Below, in pieces: positions 50,890 through 62,361 of a stretch of 64,000 nucleotides of DNA; the first letter of the stretch is position 1, and the number at the start of each line of letters is the position of its first letter. The position numbers were made by a program, and so were the translations under genes. Source of the stretch: Brienomyrus brachyistius (taxonomy: Eukaryota > Chordata > Actinopteri > Osteoglossiformes > Mormyridae); the NCBI RefSeq assembly GCF_023856365.1, contig NC_064552.1, positions 7,555,160 to 7,619,159 of the forward strand, given 5' to 3'. The notes under the pieces were generated by a model. The model ran no database searches. It was given only the letters and a program-made list of their open reading frames with translations, and was not told the origin of the DNA.

Positions 50890-51055
50890 GCATTGGTCAC
50901 TGTGATCTGATGATCGCTGGTTCAAATCCCAGGGTCGTGATTTCTCGGTTCACCCCTTGAGTGAGGAGGCTCTTAACTTCCAGTTGCGCTGGGGACTGTC
51001 AGGCCCTGCTTCCTCAAAAAAGGAAAAAAAAAAGTGTGTTTATTTGCGCTAAATA
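50890..51055 (+). repeat. tRNA-like SINE fragment, plus strand, A-rich end
   Basis: CTGGTTCAAATCCCAGGGT (box B) then CCCTTGAGTGAGGAGGCTCTT and GCTGGGGACTGTCAG. The usual GGATAAA tail is missing and an A-rich stretch follows. Confidence 0.55.
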
Positions 51056-51440
51056 AAGAAAAAAAATGATTTTTTTTCGGCCTCTTTTTTGTTTCCACGT
51101 TTTCCTTATTAATAAGGTGCATTGTTTCATTTCTATCATGGCTTTATTATTGAAAGTGAGTTACCCAGTGGTGGAAGAGATGGGCCCAGTGAATGGGAGC
51201 CTGGAGAGTTTAACTAGAGATTCTAAACAGAAACTAATAAAGAAATGATACACAGAATTACAATGAATTTAACAACACGTGTCTCTGCAAGTATTGGCAT
51301 CCTTTCCAGGATCTCCCTTTCCTTGTACAATTCCCAGGATAAGCGTGCAAGCGCACTGTGACCCTGACCCGGCTGAGTGGTTGTTGGAAGATGGATGGAT
51401 GTTTTAAGAGTCCCTGTACACTTCCTTCAGATACCTGCCA

Positions 51441-51461
51441 TTTTTTTTTTTTTTTTTTTTT
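51441..51461. repeat. poly(T) tract
   Basis: About 20 T in adk intron 4; no element can be assigned to it. Confidence 0.85.
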
Positions 51462-52179
51462 ATCGCTTCAGCATCCGGTAACTGTGTTGCTCACAGCTGC
51501 ATTTTACCTGCAAACATTGAGCTGTGCTGGAACAGGTTAGAGCTTTCAGTGGCTCTGAGGCTGACGTGAATGTTGCACTTGAGGACGGTATCCATTTATT
51601 ATATAATGCTTGCAAAAGCTACTGATTTTATAGCTTCAGGGAACTGAGCTTAACAGCTTTGATGCAGAAGTGATAAGGGAAAGCAGATTAACCACATAAC
51701 CATGCTTTTTTTTCTGTAGCTACACGAAGTAACACATTATTAGCCTGATAATATCTATCCATCTGTCCATCCATCCATCTAGCTTCTAGGGTCGTGTGCA
51801 GCCTAGAGACCGTTGCAGACAGTCTATGGTATGGCTGGAGGGCTCTGCGGATGGCTTGGCGCAATATTCTTTCGTACCAAAATGTCAATGAATTGAAGCA
51901 TATGCATTTATTAACAACTTGTGAAACTGCCCTAAAGACACATAAATACCTGGAAAAAAGTTTATTGCACTTTTTTTTCCATATCTCAGCTATTGCTAAT
52001 GCAATTTATGAGACAAGAATCAGCAAACCGCATTTTGATTAGATTTTAAGTGTCCTAAGAGCTCTATATATTCCAGGTATATGAAATGCAAGAATGTGTT
52101 TTGCATGTTAAAATTGCAGAAACCATGGCTGAGATAAATTGGCTATGTTTCCTGTTAGTGATCTTATTTTCAGAGTGCT

Positions 52180-52294
52180 GGTGTGTGGGCATCCAGTCCA
52201 GGATTTATCGGGCCGTGCGTCCTGCGCTGCTGGGGATCGACTGCTGGCTCACCTGCATGGAATAAGTGGTTATGGGAAATTGAGGAGTGGATGG
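52180..52294 (+). repeat. SINE-type repeat, 3' part only
   Basis: GGGCATCCAGTCCAGGATTT, GCTGCTGGGGATCGACTGCT, TAAGTGGTTATGGGAAATTG and GTGGATGG follow the 3' module order of the family, with much divergence. Confidence 0.5.
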
Positions 52295-52479
52295 ACTCCT
52301 GCTCTGTCATGTGTAATAGTATCAAATCCACAACAGGAAGCCTCCATAAAGATTGGGGTTTTGAGCTAGTCCTGTGACGGCCCTTCGCCCTGACTCCAGG
52401 ATAAGAGCTTCTGCTGGGAGATGCTTGTGGAAGAGCAGTCGTACTACTTGATTGAAAGCTGTCTGCTGCCAGTCTGCAC

Positions 52480-52690
52480 TGACACTTAAGCGTAGCCTTC
52501 CGGCCCGTGGGCCCGGCTGAGCTCCCGGCACCGAGAGATGCATTTCCGAGCCGCGGAATACATCGCCGCGCGCAAAACCGGAGGCGAGCCTCTCTCCAGA
52601 TTACCGGCCAGCGCACAGGCTCCTCCAGCGACCGAGGGCCGGCGTCTCGTGCGTCTGGGTGCCGGGGGAGTGACGAATCTATCAGCGTTC
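52480..52690. other. CpG-dense patch in adk intron 4
   Basis: About 200 bp rich in CG dinucleotides (for example GAGCCGCGGAATACATCGCC and GCGCGCAAAACCGG). It supports chance reading frames on both strands. No gene similarity is recognised. Confidence 0.4.
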
Positions 52691-52902
52691 CTGCGATATG
52701 GAATTCTGACCAGAGCGCAGAAAGAAATTGCCTGCAGAAAGGGTCCCACTGCGCCGTCATTTTTAGATGCGATTTGCAAGAAGCGCGTATGCCTGCATTC
52801 ACCTATTCTTAAGTCATCATCCTAGCGGATTCTAGGCCAGGTACTTCTATGAAACTCGTGCCACATCTTATAGTAACTTTTAACGAACTGGTTGTTGATT
52901 AG

Positions 52903-53286
52903 GAGCGGTATGGTGGCATAGTGATTAGCACTGTTGCTTCGCACCTCTGGGATCAGCGTTTGAGTGTCTGCCATGACTCCATGTGTGTGGAGTTTGCGCG
53001 TCCTCCCCGTGTCGTCGTGGGGGTTCCTGCGGGTACTCCGGTTTCCGCTCACGGTCCAAATTACACGCTAAGGTGAGCTGGAGTTGCCAGATTCCCTATA
53101 GTTGTGATTGTATGTGTGAATAGCGTGTGCGCGCTGTCATGGGTTGGCGCCCTGTCCTAGGTTATTCCCTGCCTTGCGCCCATAGTTTACAGGAAAGGCA
53201 TTGGATCCTTGTGATCCAGCATAGGACGAGCAGGTATAAAAATTAATGAGTGGATGGATGGATGGATGGATGGGTGAATGGATGGA
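52903..53286 (+). repeat. dispersed tRNA-like SINE-type repeat, copy 5
   Basis: GAGCGGTATGGTGGCATAGTG, GTTTGAGTG, CCCCGTGTCGTCGTGGGGGT, GTACTCCGGTTTCCGCTCAC, CGCCCTGTCCTAGGTTATTC, then (GGAT)n at about 53251-53273. Full module order is present, at moderate divergence. Confidence 0.75.
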
Positions 53287-53985
53287 CAGTTGTTGATTTA
53301 TACTACTATACTAGAAGCTTTCCTTGGATTGGCATCATTAGTGTTGGGTATTGATTTTCATATTGACTAAAATGAAGGTGGACCAGTCCAGTGTATTTTG
53401 CTAAACGAGATCGGATGACGCTCTTCGAGAGGCTTGTTTTCTTCCTGTTTTTTTTGCTCCTGCTTTATACACACAGTAAGGTTTTTTTTTGGGCTATTCT
53501 GTTTGCTGGCCAAGCAGCTGCACTTCTCAAGAAAATGTTGCACAGCAACAGAAAAACACCTTTAAATATTTGGGGGGGAATAAACTTTCAAGAGGATATC
53601 AAAGAGCCAGTAATTAGATTTTATTCCAATAGGTCACAAGTTCAACGAGCCTGAGTTTGAAAATATACTGGTGAAGTGCTAGTATTATTTTGACTAATGT
53701 TTCTCATTTATGCTTAAACGTCTCAGCACAGGCCTCGCTGGCAGTAGCGTGCAAGTTACAAGGAGGCTTAGTGGTAATTATTATCATAACAATAAGTATA
53801 AATGCATAAAGGCACATCTGTCGTATGTCGTGTGTGTGCATTATTAAGGTTGCTCTGTGTATAATGTAAATAAAGTCGGTAGCACATTGTCGTTCTCCCC
53901 GGGTTGCAGGCTTTATCCAGTGACAGACTGGAAAATAGTGGAGGAGAAAGTGCGAAGTGGAGTGCTGAGCTTTATGGAAACAGAT

Positions 53986-54003
53986 GGGGGGGGGGGGGGG
54001 GGG
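53986..54003. repeat. poly(G) tract, 18 bases
   Basis: Uninterrupted G run in adk intron 4. Confidence 0.9.
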
Positions 54004-54729
54004 TTTGATATCAGCAGCCTGGCTGACGTGCTGGTAGGTGACAGACAGACACTATTAGTAATAGTCCTTATTAGTGGGCTCTCGCTTCGCAGTGAGCCCA
54101 GTGTCGACACCCCCCCCGATGTTCCTCCTACACCTTTGCTATCTAGCGGGGGAACCGATAAATGATTGGATGCCTCATCGTGTGTTCGGATTCGCAGTGC
54201 CGGTAGCGGTCCACATGCACACATATAAATCGTGTCATTATATTATCTTTATTTATTTAATTTCCGCGGTAGCGAAAATGCGCGTGGCACCTCTGTGGGC
54301 AGCTGGCGGAGCCGCAGAGCCGGCGCGGCGGGGGTCAAACCCGCGAGCGCGGAGCGTGCTCACTTCCGGAGAAACCCGTCTCTCCGTCCTTGAGCGAAAT
54401 GCAAATGATCCGGGCCAGTTTAACTGTGGGCAGAGAGAAAAAATGGAAAAACCTCCCGTGTAATTATGCTTTGCTAATCACTCAAATACAAAGGGGTCTC
54501 CATCCAGGATTTTTAGTAATGTACAATCTTCTTTCAGGACTTTCCTCGCCAGTTTCATTTTAACCTGAATAAATGGATCCCTCCAGACATAAAAAAAAAT
54601 GTGCCAGCCTTTTACATTTCAGGAGCTGTAAACTGCTAAGAAAGGGCGAGGTGAAAGGGCCACTGTAGCCTTTGGAGTAATAACAGAGAACCCTACAAGA
54701 GAGAAAGGGGTCAGATTTGAGCTGGAGGT

Positions 54730-54752
54730 TGGGTGGGTGGGGGGGGGGTGGT
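54730..54752 (+). other. G-rich tract with quadruplex potential
   Basis: GGGTGGGTGG followed by a run of about nine G and GTGG. Several registers satisfy a four-run G3 pattern. Confidence 0.6.
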
Positions 54753-56062
54753 GTTGAATAAAGGAACATTTATTTTTGTGCTCCAGTCTGTAACAGCCCC
54801 AGGAAATGGCTCAGATTCTAGATGAAGAGCAAATCTTATTAACTTCCAGCCCTCTCGCTGTAATACGCTTCACCTCGGACGCGGCGCGAGTGCAGGCTGA
54901 TACCTGTGTCTGGAGGGTTGGATGCGCGAGGCCTAATCAAGTCAAACAATCTGCTCAGCTGTGGCAACACAAATGAAGATGTTGATATTCAAGCGCGTTC
55001 CCAGCGGGCTCCTTCACACTTCCCCAAGCTAATGTGAAGGAGCGAGAGTCGTAATGGTTCAGGACCGGGTTACACGAGCCCATGAGAATTGGAATCCGAT
55101 ATCGGGGGCCGCTCGGCTTTCTCAGGTGTGTTTCAGCCGCCGCATAGTTACAGGCTACGTGCGAGCCAGGCCTGGGAATGCCGAGTCGTGCCCGTTTCAG
55201 GCGAAGGAATCTCTTCTGGTTTTTTATTTTTTTGGTTTCAGGCCATAAACCAAAACAACGAAATAGCCTGGCGGCAAAGCCTGAGCGGATCGTTTCTGTA
55301 CATTGTTTCAATTATGGTGGGAAAAGGTATGAGGCATTGAGATTTTTTATTTTCTTTTTTCTTTCCAAGAACTTTTTTTTTTTTTTTTTTTGCTTCTGCT
55401 TTTTCTTTGCCGTCGCTATAGTTTGCGATGGATGCAGTTACAATGGATGTTGGTCGTTTTGGTTTTTAGTCACCACAATGCCCTCAAGACAGCGAGACTG
55501 AAGGTTCACTTTATTTAGTTTTAAGAACGTTTAGCGCCAACCGCACAGTTCACTGTGCATGTGTCCCGAGAATAACAAGCGGTGTTCTACTGAAATTAAT
55601 CCAGCTCTAACGCTCTGCTGAAGTAATTTTCTACGCAATTTGCTGAAAAAATACTGCCGGATTGCCCCAACTCAAGTTGCCACATTCCATCCTAATAACA
55701 TCCCATAACAAGTCATTTTTTAAACATTGTGCACGTATTTGCTAACATAAATACCATTTATTAATGGTTTCTAGGTTTTGGTTATAGAATTTAGTTGCAT
55801 AGATTTATTTAGTTGCTGCTATCTTGATGTTTAGAAGTGAAGCATGTCTGTAAATCTTTGTGAGAGCTTTAGCTAGACGTACCACACATCAATTAGCATT
55901 CAATAAATTTGTCGCTTGCTTTAGAAATGTAATGAACAGAAAATGAAAGGGCTACAAATTTGAGCTGGTAATAGTGGGAAACGTGCCCCAAATACTGTGA
56001 TGATTAACACAAATATAGCTCCCGTGATGTCTGATGTTTATCTGAACTGGTATGTAAACAGG

Positions 56063-56360
56063 GTGGCATGGTGGCCTTCTGTTTCCATGGCTGAGGCAGA
56101 GATGGATAGTTCAGGCCCAGAAAGTAAACTCAACTGTGACTCCACTGGCTGGTTGAAACAAAATCTTGGTTTGGATTTTTACTTCCTGGACCTGATGTAT
56201 CCATCTGTGGTTGGGGGTTTAAATCTCGCCTCTGCCTGTCTGTGTGAAGTTCTCCTGTCTTTGGGTTTCCTCCCTCATTCCAAGAACCTGCAGTTAGATG
56301 ACATAGGCTTCATCCCATTTGCCCCACTTATGGGTAAAGACACTAAAATGCTACACACTT
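56063..56360 (+). repeat. degenerate SINE-type repeat
   Basis: GGTGGCATGGTGG at the left and GTGTGAAGTTCTCCTGTC, GGGTTTCCTCCCTCATTCCA and CTGCAGTTAGATGACATAGG further on follow the family order. The box A to B interval is expanded or rearranged. Confidence 0.45.
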
Positions 56361-59300
56361 CGGTGACACATGTTGATGTAAAACGTGAAGTGTGCACGTG
56401 TATATAAAGAGTTCAAGTGCCCTGGGATTTCTTGAAACCAATGGGACGCACTTGATATCTGAAGAGGTGAACACGAAACACGCTACAACTATGCTGTCAT
56501 TTGTGGTAGTTGTGTTTGGGAATATCTTTCACTGTAACCTAGGCTATGGAAATTGGAACTACTTCGGAGGCATGTTGGATTTCCTTGCATTCGGCAGCAG
56601 ACTTTCGTACTAGCCGGCAGACTACCTTGTGTTTGTTATATACTCATTAGTCATCACTGATATGCTGCATTGTGGTTTCTATATTTAGCCAAAGACTGCT
56701 TCCATGTGGTATTAGCCAAAGTACGGATAAAATGGACGTCAAGCGCAATGCCCTTGGCTTATTTGAGGAGACCCTTGAATACTTGTGCTAAGTGCATGAA
56801 CATGCATGTCAAGTGTGATAGTATGCAAGTGTGGACTTAGTGTGGCGAATGGGACAAAGCCATGGTTTCTCGCAGCCCTTAGCATGTGATCAAGTGAGCA
56901 TGTGCGTTGTGATTACCTGACATCTCATCTCGATTGTCTCCTTCCTGTGCTTCCTAGAATGGGCTCTAGGTTCACAGTCACCCTGCACCGAAACAACGGT
57001 TATGGAAGACGGATGGATGATACATAAACACATGGGACACGCCATCCTTTGCCTGTGGACCTCTGAGTTTTCCAGTGCTTTATTGAAGTCTGGAGAAGTA
57101 CTCCAGGCACCCAGCAGCTTGAAGTATAGATGGCTTTATTAGTATCATTAAGCTTTGTAGTTATTAAGTAGTTTGATTTTGTTAGCATTCCAGTAAAGCC
57201 CAGGGATTCCTGTCTGTAATTGAGTTCTTCCCCCCCCATCCCCCTCGGTGACTAACGACTACAGAGCATCTCGAGTTCTCTCTCCCCCCCCCCCACCCCC
57301 AAGAAATGTAGTGCCAAAAGGATGTTAAAATGGGCACCTCTGAGGTATTACCCAGTCAAGCTGATTCCATGCATTTCAAAGAGCCGTTCATCACCGCTAG
57401 TCCGTTGCACGTTAACCGCTCCTTGTTGACATTGTTTTGATTAGTATCTTCCTCACCCGTTAAGATAATATTCCCTAATTAGATTTTTAATGTACTGCTG
57501 TGAGATTTCTTTGATAATTACTGTCAATTCTCTCTAGTGATTTTTACGGCTTGTCTTCACTGCTGAGTTCATGCCTGGTTAGTTCACAGTTATAAACAGA
57601 AATGTCACGTCGACAGCTTGGTTTCCGACACGAAATCTCTCTGTATCCATCAGCTGAACTCTGAGCTGCAGAGTGCCAAACGGCTCTCGCAAATCTACTG
57701 CTTTATTAGCACATTAGAGATATATGTATGGTCTTCCCTTTAATTAAGAGAACGACTACATCAGACATAATCTAGGCCGTTATACATATATTCATTAATC
57801 TGGGATACAAGGAGACATTCAAAGTGTACAGGGTCAGTCCAAGACAAGCCCTGCAGAGCCCTGTACTGAACCAGAGAGTCGAAGGTCATGTAGCAGACAT
57901 TAAAATAAATGATGTCAGTCTTGTCTGGTAATGTAGGGTGCTTGAATCTGAGTCGGTACATATATTGTTCAATTTTAGTCTCTAAAAGCAATTTATGTTT
58001 ATTTGATGGACTGCAACTCTGACAAGAGTGAACAACAATATGTGATTTTCCCCCCCCCCACCTCCTTTTCCCATTAATACATGTCATTGTAATATTTCTC
58101 TGGAGCAGTCCAGGGGGGATGATGAAGATAATCGTTATTTCTTGACACTGACAGACTAAAACAGTATTAAAGACTTCCATGATAAGTGGTGGTCCACTGT
58201 TCTATTCTTTATTATACTAAGATTACTTCTTGGTTTGACAGGCATACTGTATATTTGCCCGTACACTGTGATGAATCTTCCTGAACACCATTTTGCATGT
58301 CCTGCAGTGTGTCAGTGCATCAAGGAAACCATTATCTCAGTTTCATTATCTCACTTTCTGACTTTTATTATTTTTTTTCTTGGAAGCTTTCTGGCTTTTT
58401 TTTTTTCTCATTAAATTGTCTTTCTTGTGCTAAGTTCGACAATTTGCTTGTATATCACAGAACACTGGTGAGGGGGTGAAAGCCTTCTCAAAATAAGTAT
58501 TCATCGCTTCGTTCTGGATGCGATTAAAATTTTCCATGCTTGTTCAAAATGTCAAAACAGTCTGCATCCTGTATGTCGTGCTCTCTGTTTACAGTGCTGG
58601 GACAACAGGCGATCCCTGTTGTTTCCAATAAATGCAGAATGTATGTTGACATAGTTTTCCTGGCGATAAGCATTAATATCATACACGTAATGTTCATGGG
58701 AGGGTGAGTCACTTTGAATTCTTGAAGGATATAAAACGGTGCCCTTTGTGTTATGGAATTGTCCATCACAAAGGAGCCCTTGATGAATCTTTCCGGCGTA
58801 ATTGTTTAATTATGGCGGGCAGATGGGGCACAGCGCTAACTAGGACGCATCGTGCTGCCCCTCCCGGACTCGATAACAAAAGGCAGGCCGGTATGGCAGG
58901 CCCTCGAGCGAGGTGAGGGGAAAACCCTGCCTGCCACAGAGTCATTCCCGCACTCAACATGTTACCACAGAAACAAACACGTCACGTAAACACTGTGAGG
59001 ATTCGGGCTCCTGGGAAGTGTAGCACTGCAAAGTAATGGAGTTAGTTTTCAATCCTGCTTCTCAGCTTCCTATTGAGACTTGATTCATTACTTAAACCCT
59101 AATTAGAGAGAGTCTGGTTAATGGCGTTCGATAATTGATCACGTCGCCCAATGCAGCATACGCTGTTCTGTAGGGCTTGGTGACCCCGCCTATCAGACTG
59201 TTTCATCTATTTGTCTCCTGCAGAGAGGAGCGGGGGCAAATTAAAAACACATTTTTGCAAGCATTTTTTTATTCATTTGCGGTGGAGGGCAAGAGACAAC

Positions 59301-61210
59301 CACAGTACGCTTCGTGTGTTCATTTCACAATAGAGATGTGGTTCTGATTAGCAGGTGAAGTCTTGATCTCCTGGGAACACAGTTTGGTGTTTTGACAACC
59401 TGAGATATCAAGTGTCTTTTCGCCTTTTGAACAAAAAAAAGGAAGAAGAAGACCGCAGCATAAACGCGTTTGATCACCCAGGGGCTCCTAACAGGTGCAG
59501 CTGCGATCCCATCCTGAGATGCACTGATTTCCAGCCACGTCCTCGTATCATGAAGGTGCGTTTGCGCCTTACCCAGGCCACTGCGTTTTCAGCAACCCCC
59601 AGATCTTCAGGCCTGTAGTCCCAACACTGTAAGAGATCAAGAAAGCATTTCATGAATGGAGTAATGCATTTTCGTTAATTAATATCGAGTCAGCTGCTTT
59701 CTTTTGCCGCTACCATTTCAGTGAGCCAGAATGACAATCTGTATATAAATAATTTAAAGCGGTTCATTTCATAGAATAAAGTTGTGAATTTATTTTAGAA
59801 TTAGTATAGGTATCATACTTAACTACTTTTACATTAAAACCAGGGCAGTCAATTATGCAGCATGCTTTAAGAATTGTTAATGATATTTTATTAATAGCTT
59901 TAATATTTTTTCATATTGTGGCACAATCGTAAGTAACCACTTACATAACTGTGTGATTACATAGTCTGAATTATATTGTTAATGATGTTATTTAGCTAGC
60001 CATTGTATCATCTTGAGTGGTTTAACAAATTTTGCCCTGTATTAGAATACATATTCATATTTATATATAGGAATCTGCAAGAACATTAATGTATACATGT
60101 GTCAATGTGTACATGCATAATATGCATTATGAAATCCCGGTTATATGTTACAAATCGCTGTACACAATAGAATCAATCATATTGAACACGAGTTAAATGA
60201 ACATGCTGAAATCTGAGTAAGGGAATGGGATAGGGCATCAATGCAAATGATTCATGCTCTAATGAGAGCCAGTGCTTACAGTACCTTAGGAAACAATACC
60301 ACATTCAAACACAACTCGACTGTACGAAATATTGGCTTGCGGTTTTAGTCGAACGACTCATTAATTATCCTATATGTTTTCATTGCGCTTGAGAACATCA
60401 CATTATTTATCTCGAGTTAAGTTGTCTGTCGCATGATAATTTCTAGTGTAACTTTAGAGGAATAATTGTAGCGTGTTCACTTATTTTTTTCTTAGTCTTT
60501 TGCAAATGATTCGAAGCACTTCTGGAAGGTCTGTATTGGACATGTTCCAGATGGCATCACACCAAAGGAAAACATGTTATTACAGAATGGGTGTAACTTC
60601 CTTGTGCCAATCACATCTGCTGGTGTAGCAGTTCTGAATTCCTGCGGCTGGCAGCTGTTTTTAATTTCTTTGACAGACTCTTTAAGAAACTACGCAGGGG
60701 ATTTCTCATCATTAACACATTAATCCCACAAAAACTGCAGGTTGATAGTCGTAGGCGCCCAAAAGTACCACTTTTCGTTTTTTAAAGAGCATGTGATCAC
60801 TGGCATGTTCTAATTACACCATCAGAAAGGAGAACATCTGGGTCACAAACTTATCCCATTCATGCACCATCGTGACTTTAATTGTGTTAAGGAGAAGGAA
60901 TCGTTTGAAGTGTCTTTTGGATGGTCATGATTGTTGGGTGCAGCTTAGAGTATGAGTAGGGCGATGTTCTTATTCGTGCATTGCAATGGATCTTATTTCA
61001 ATTAAAAGTAGCCCTGTCAGTAAAAGAGTACATCAGTCTTCTGGAAGTTGTAGTTCTTAAGGGGGTTACGGCAGCGAGCCCTGTTCCCTTGATCCTCCAT
61101 TAATGGGGGTTCACACCCCAACTCCATTGTGTGTTGGTTGAGTTATTCTCAACCAACTACCCTCGGAAGACAAACAGTTAAGCTGCTTGGTGTCTCATTT
61201 TCCCATGATG

Positions 61211-61324
61211 TATGTGCCCTGTGATGGACTGGCATCCCACCCAGGGTGTACCTCAGTCTTGTGCCCAGTGCAGCCTGGGATAGGCTCCAGGCACCCTCTA
61301 TAATGGATGTGGAAGATGGATGAA
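61211..61324 (+). repeat. SINE-type repeat, 3' part only (48213 subfamily)
   Basis: ATGTGCCCTGTGATGGACTG, GGCATCCCACCCAGGGTGTA, CAGCCTGGGATAGGCTCCAG and GTGGAAGATGGATGAATATT, almost the same as the end of the 48213 copy. Confidence 0.75.
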
Positions 61325-62176
61325 TATTCTTTGCAGTTGTACCAAAAAGAGAGATGTTTTACAGCAAGTTTAGAACAAAATAGGTTACGTGACCCTCACC
61401 GACATGGACGGTTAGAAGACAAATGTAATTGTTCATCTAAATCGAGATTTTTTTTTTTTTCTCGTTAGCCTGAGCTGGACATTTAGCCCCTTGGTCAGAG
61501 CTTATCGGGGTTTCCAACAATCTCTAAGCGGGTGGTGTCAGTGGAGTGGAAGGGGTTCGGCAAGGCGACGGTGTTAGCCTGAACAATCTGCTGAACACCG
61601 TGCAGGCCCGCTTCATAGCACAATTACAAGCCGTTCACTTCCTGCGAGCCTCGAGCCGCGAGTCTCTTTGAAGGAAATTATCCGCAGCAGGAAAATTTAG
61701 ATAACTGCTTTTGTGTTTAAAAAATTAGCCCATCAGGGATTGTTATTATGATTAATTTACCAACTGATCAGAGGGCTCTCGCTGCAGAGAACGCAAGCGG
61801 GTTTTGTTGGATTAATGTTTCATATGAAAAGTTCTGGTTCTCTTCCAGTTTTCTGGAATTTTCCTGTTTTCAGCGGCTCTTATCTTTTTTGACTTATTGT
61901 GTTGGTGGCTTGCATCCCTGTCAGGTTAATGAATAGCTGGATGTTTAGCAGTTTTGATCACCTTTAAGGTAGGGGATTGAATGCAGAAATAGAGTGATGT
62001 CAATAAAGTCCATAGTATTTAGAGTTAGGTTTAAGCATTTTTTGGATATAGATGTTGTTGGCTCCATTAACTTTTCCCTAATGTTGGCATTCTATAGGTT
62101 CCATATTCAGGCGTATCAATGAGATTCCCTGTCCATTGAAGTAAGTTTATTGCTGTTTCAACCAGTATCCATATCT

Positions 62177-62361
62177 ACTAAATGTATTTAGCAGATCCGT
62201 TTATCCAAAGCAATACGAACGTAGGATCAGCCAGTTCCTGGAGCAACTGGGGTTGAGAGCCTTACTCATCGGCCCAACGATGACATCACTCATCGGATTT
62301 GACCCGGTGACCTTTCATATCATGGGTACAGCATCCTAAACCGCCGAGCTGTACAACACCC
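62177..62361 (-). repeat. tRNA-like SINE, minus strand, nearly complete
   Basis: On the + strand: TATTTAGCAGATCCGTTTAT plus CCAAAGCAATACGAACGTAG (tail), CTGGAGCAACTGGGGTTGAG, CCTTACTCATCGGCCCAACG, GATTTGACCCGGTGACCTTT (box B) and ACCGCCGAGCTGTACAACAC (box A side). It is the fullest copy of this family in the window. Confidence 0.7.

Noticed and set aside
52170..52802. 210-codon open frame on the minus strand
   Set aside because: It crosses a SINE-type repeat fragment and a CpG-dense patch where stop codons are rare on all frames. Overlapping long frames exist on the other strand too, and the translation resembles no family I know.
57010..57030. TGGATGATACATAAACAC as a possible start of adk exon 5 (Trp-Met-Ile)
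   Set aside because: It is the GGATGG-type tail of a degenerate repeat, has no acceptor AG just before it, and the following residues do not match adenosine kinase.
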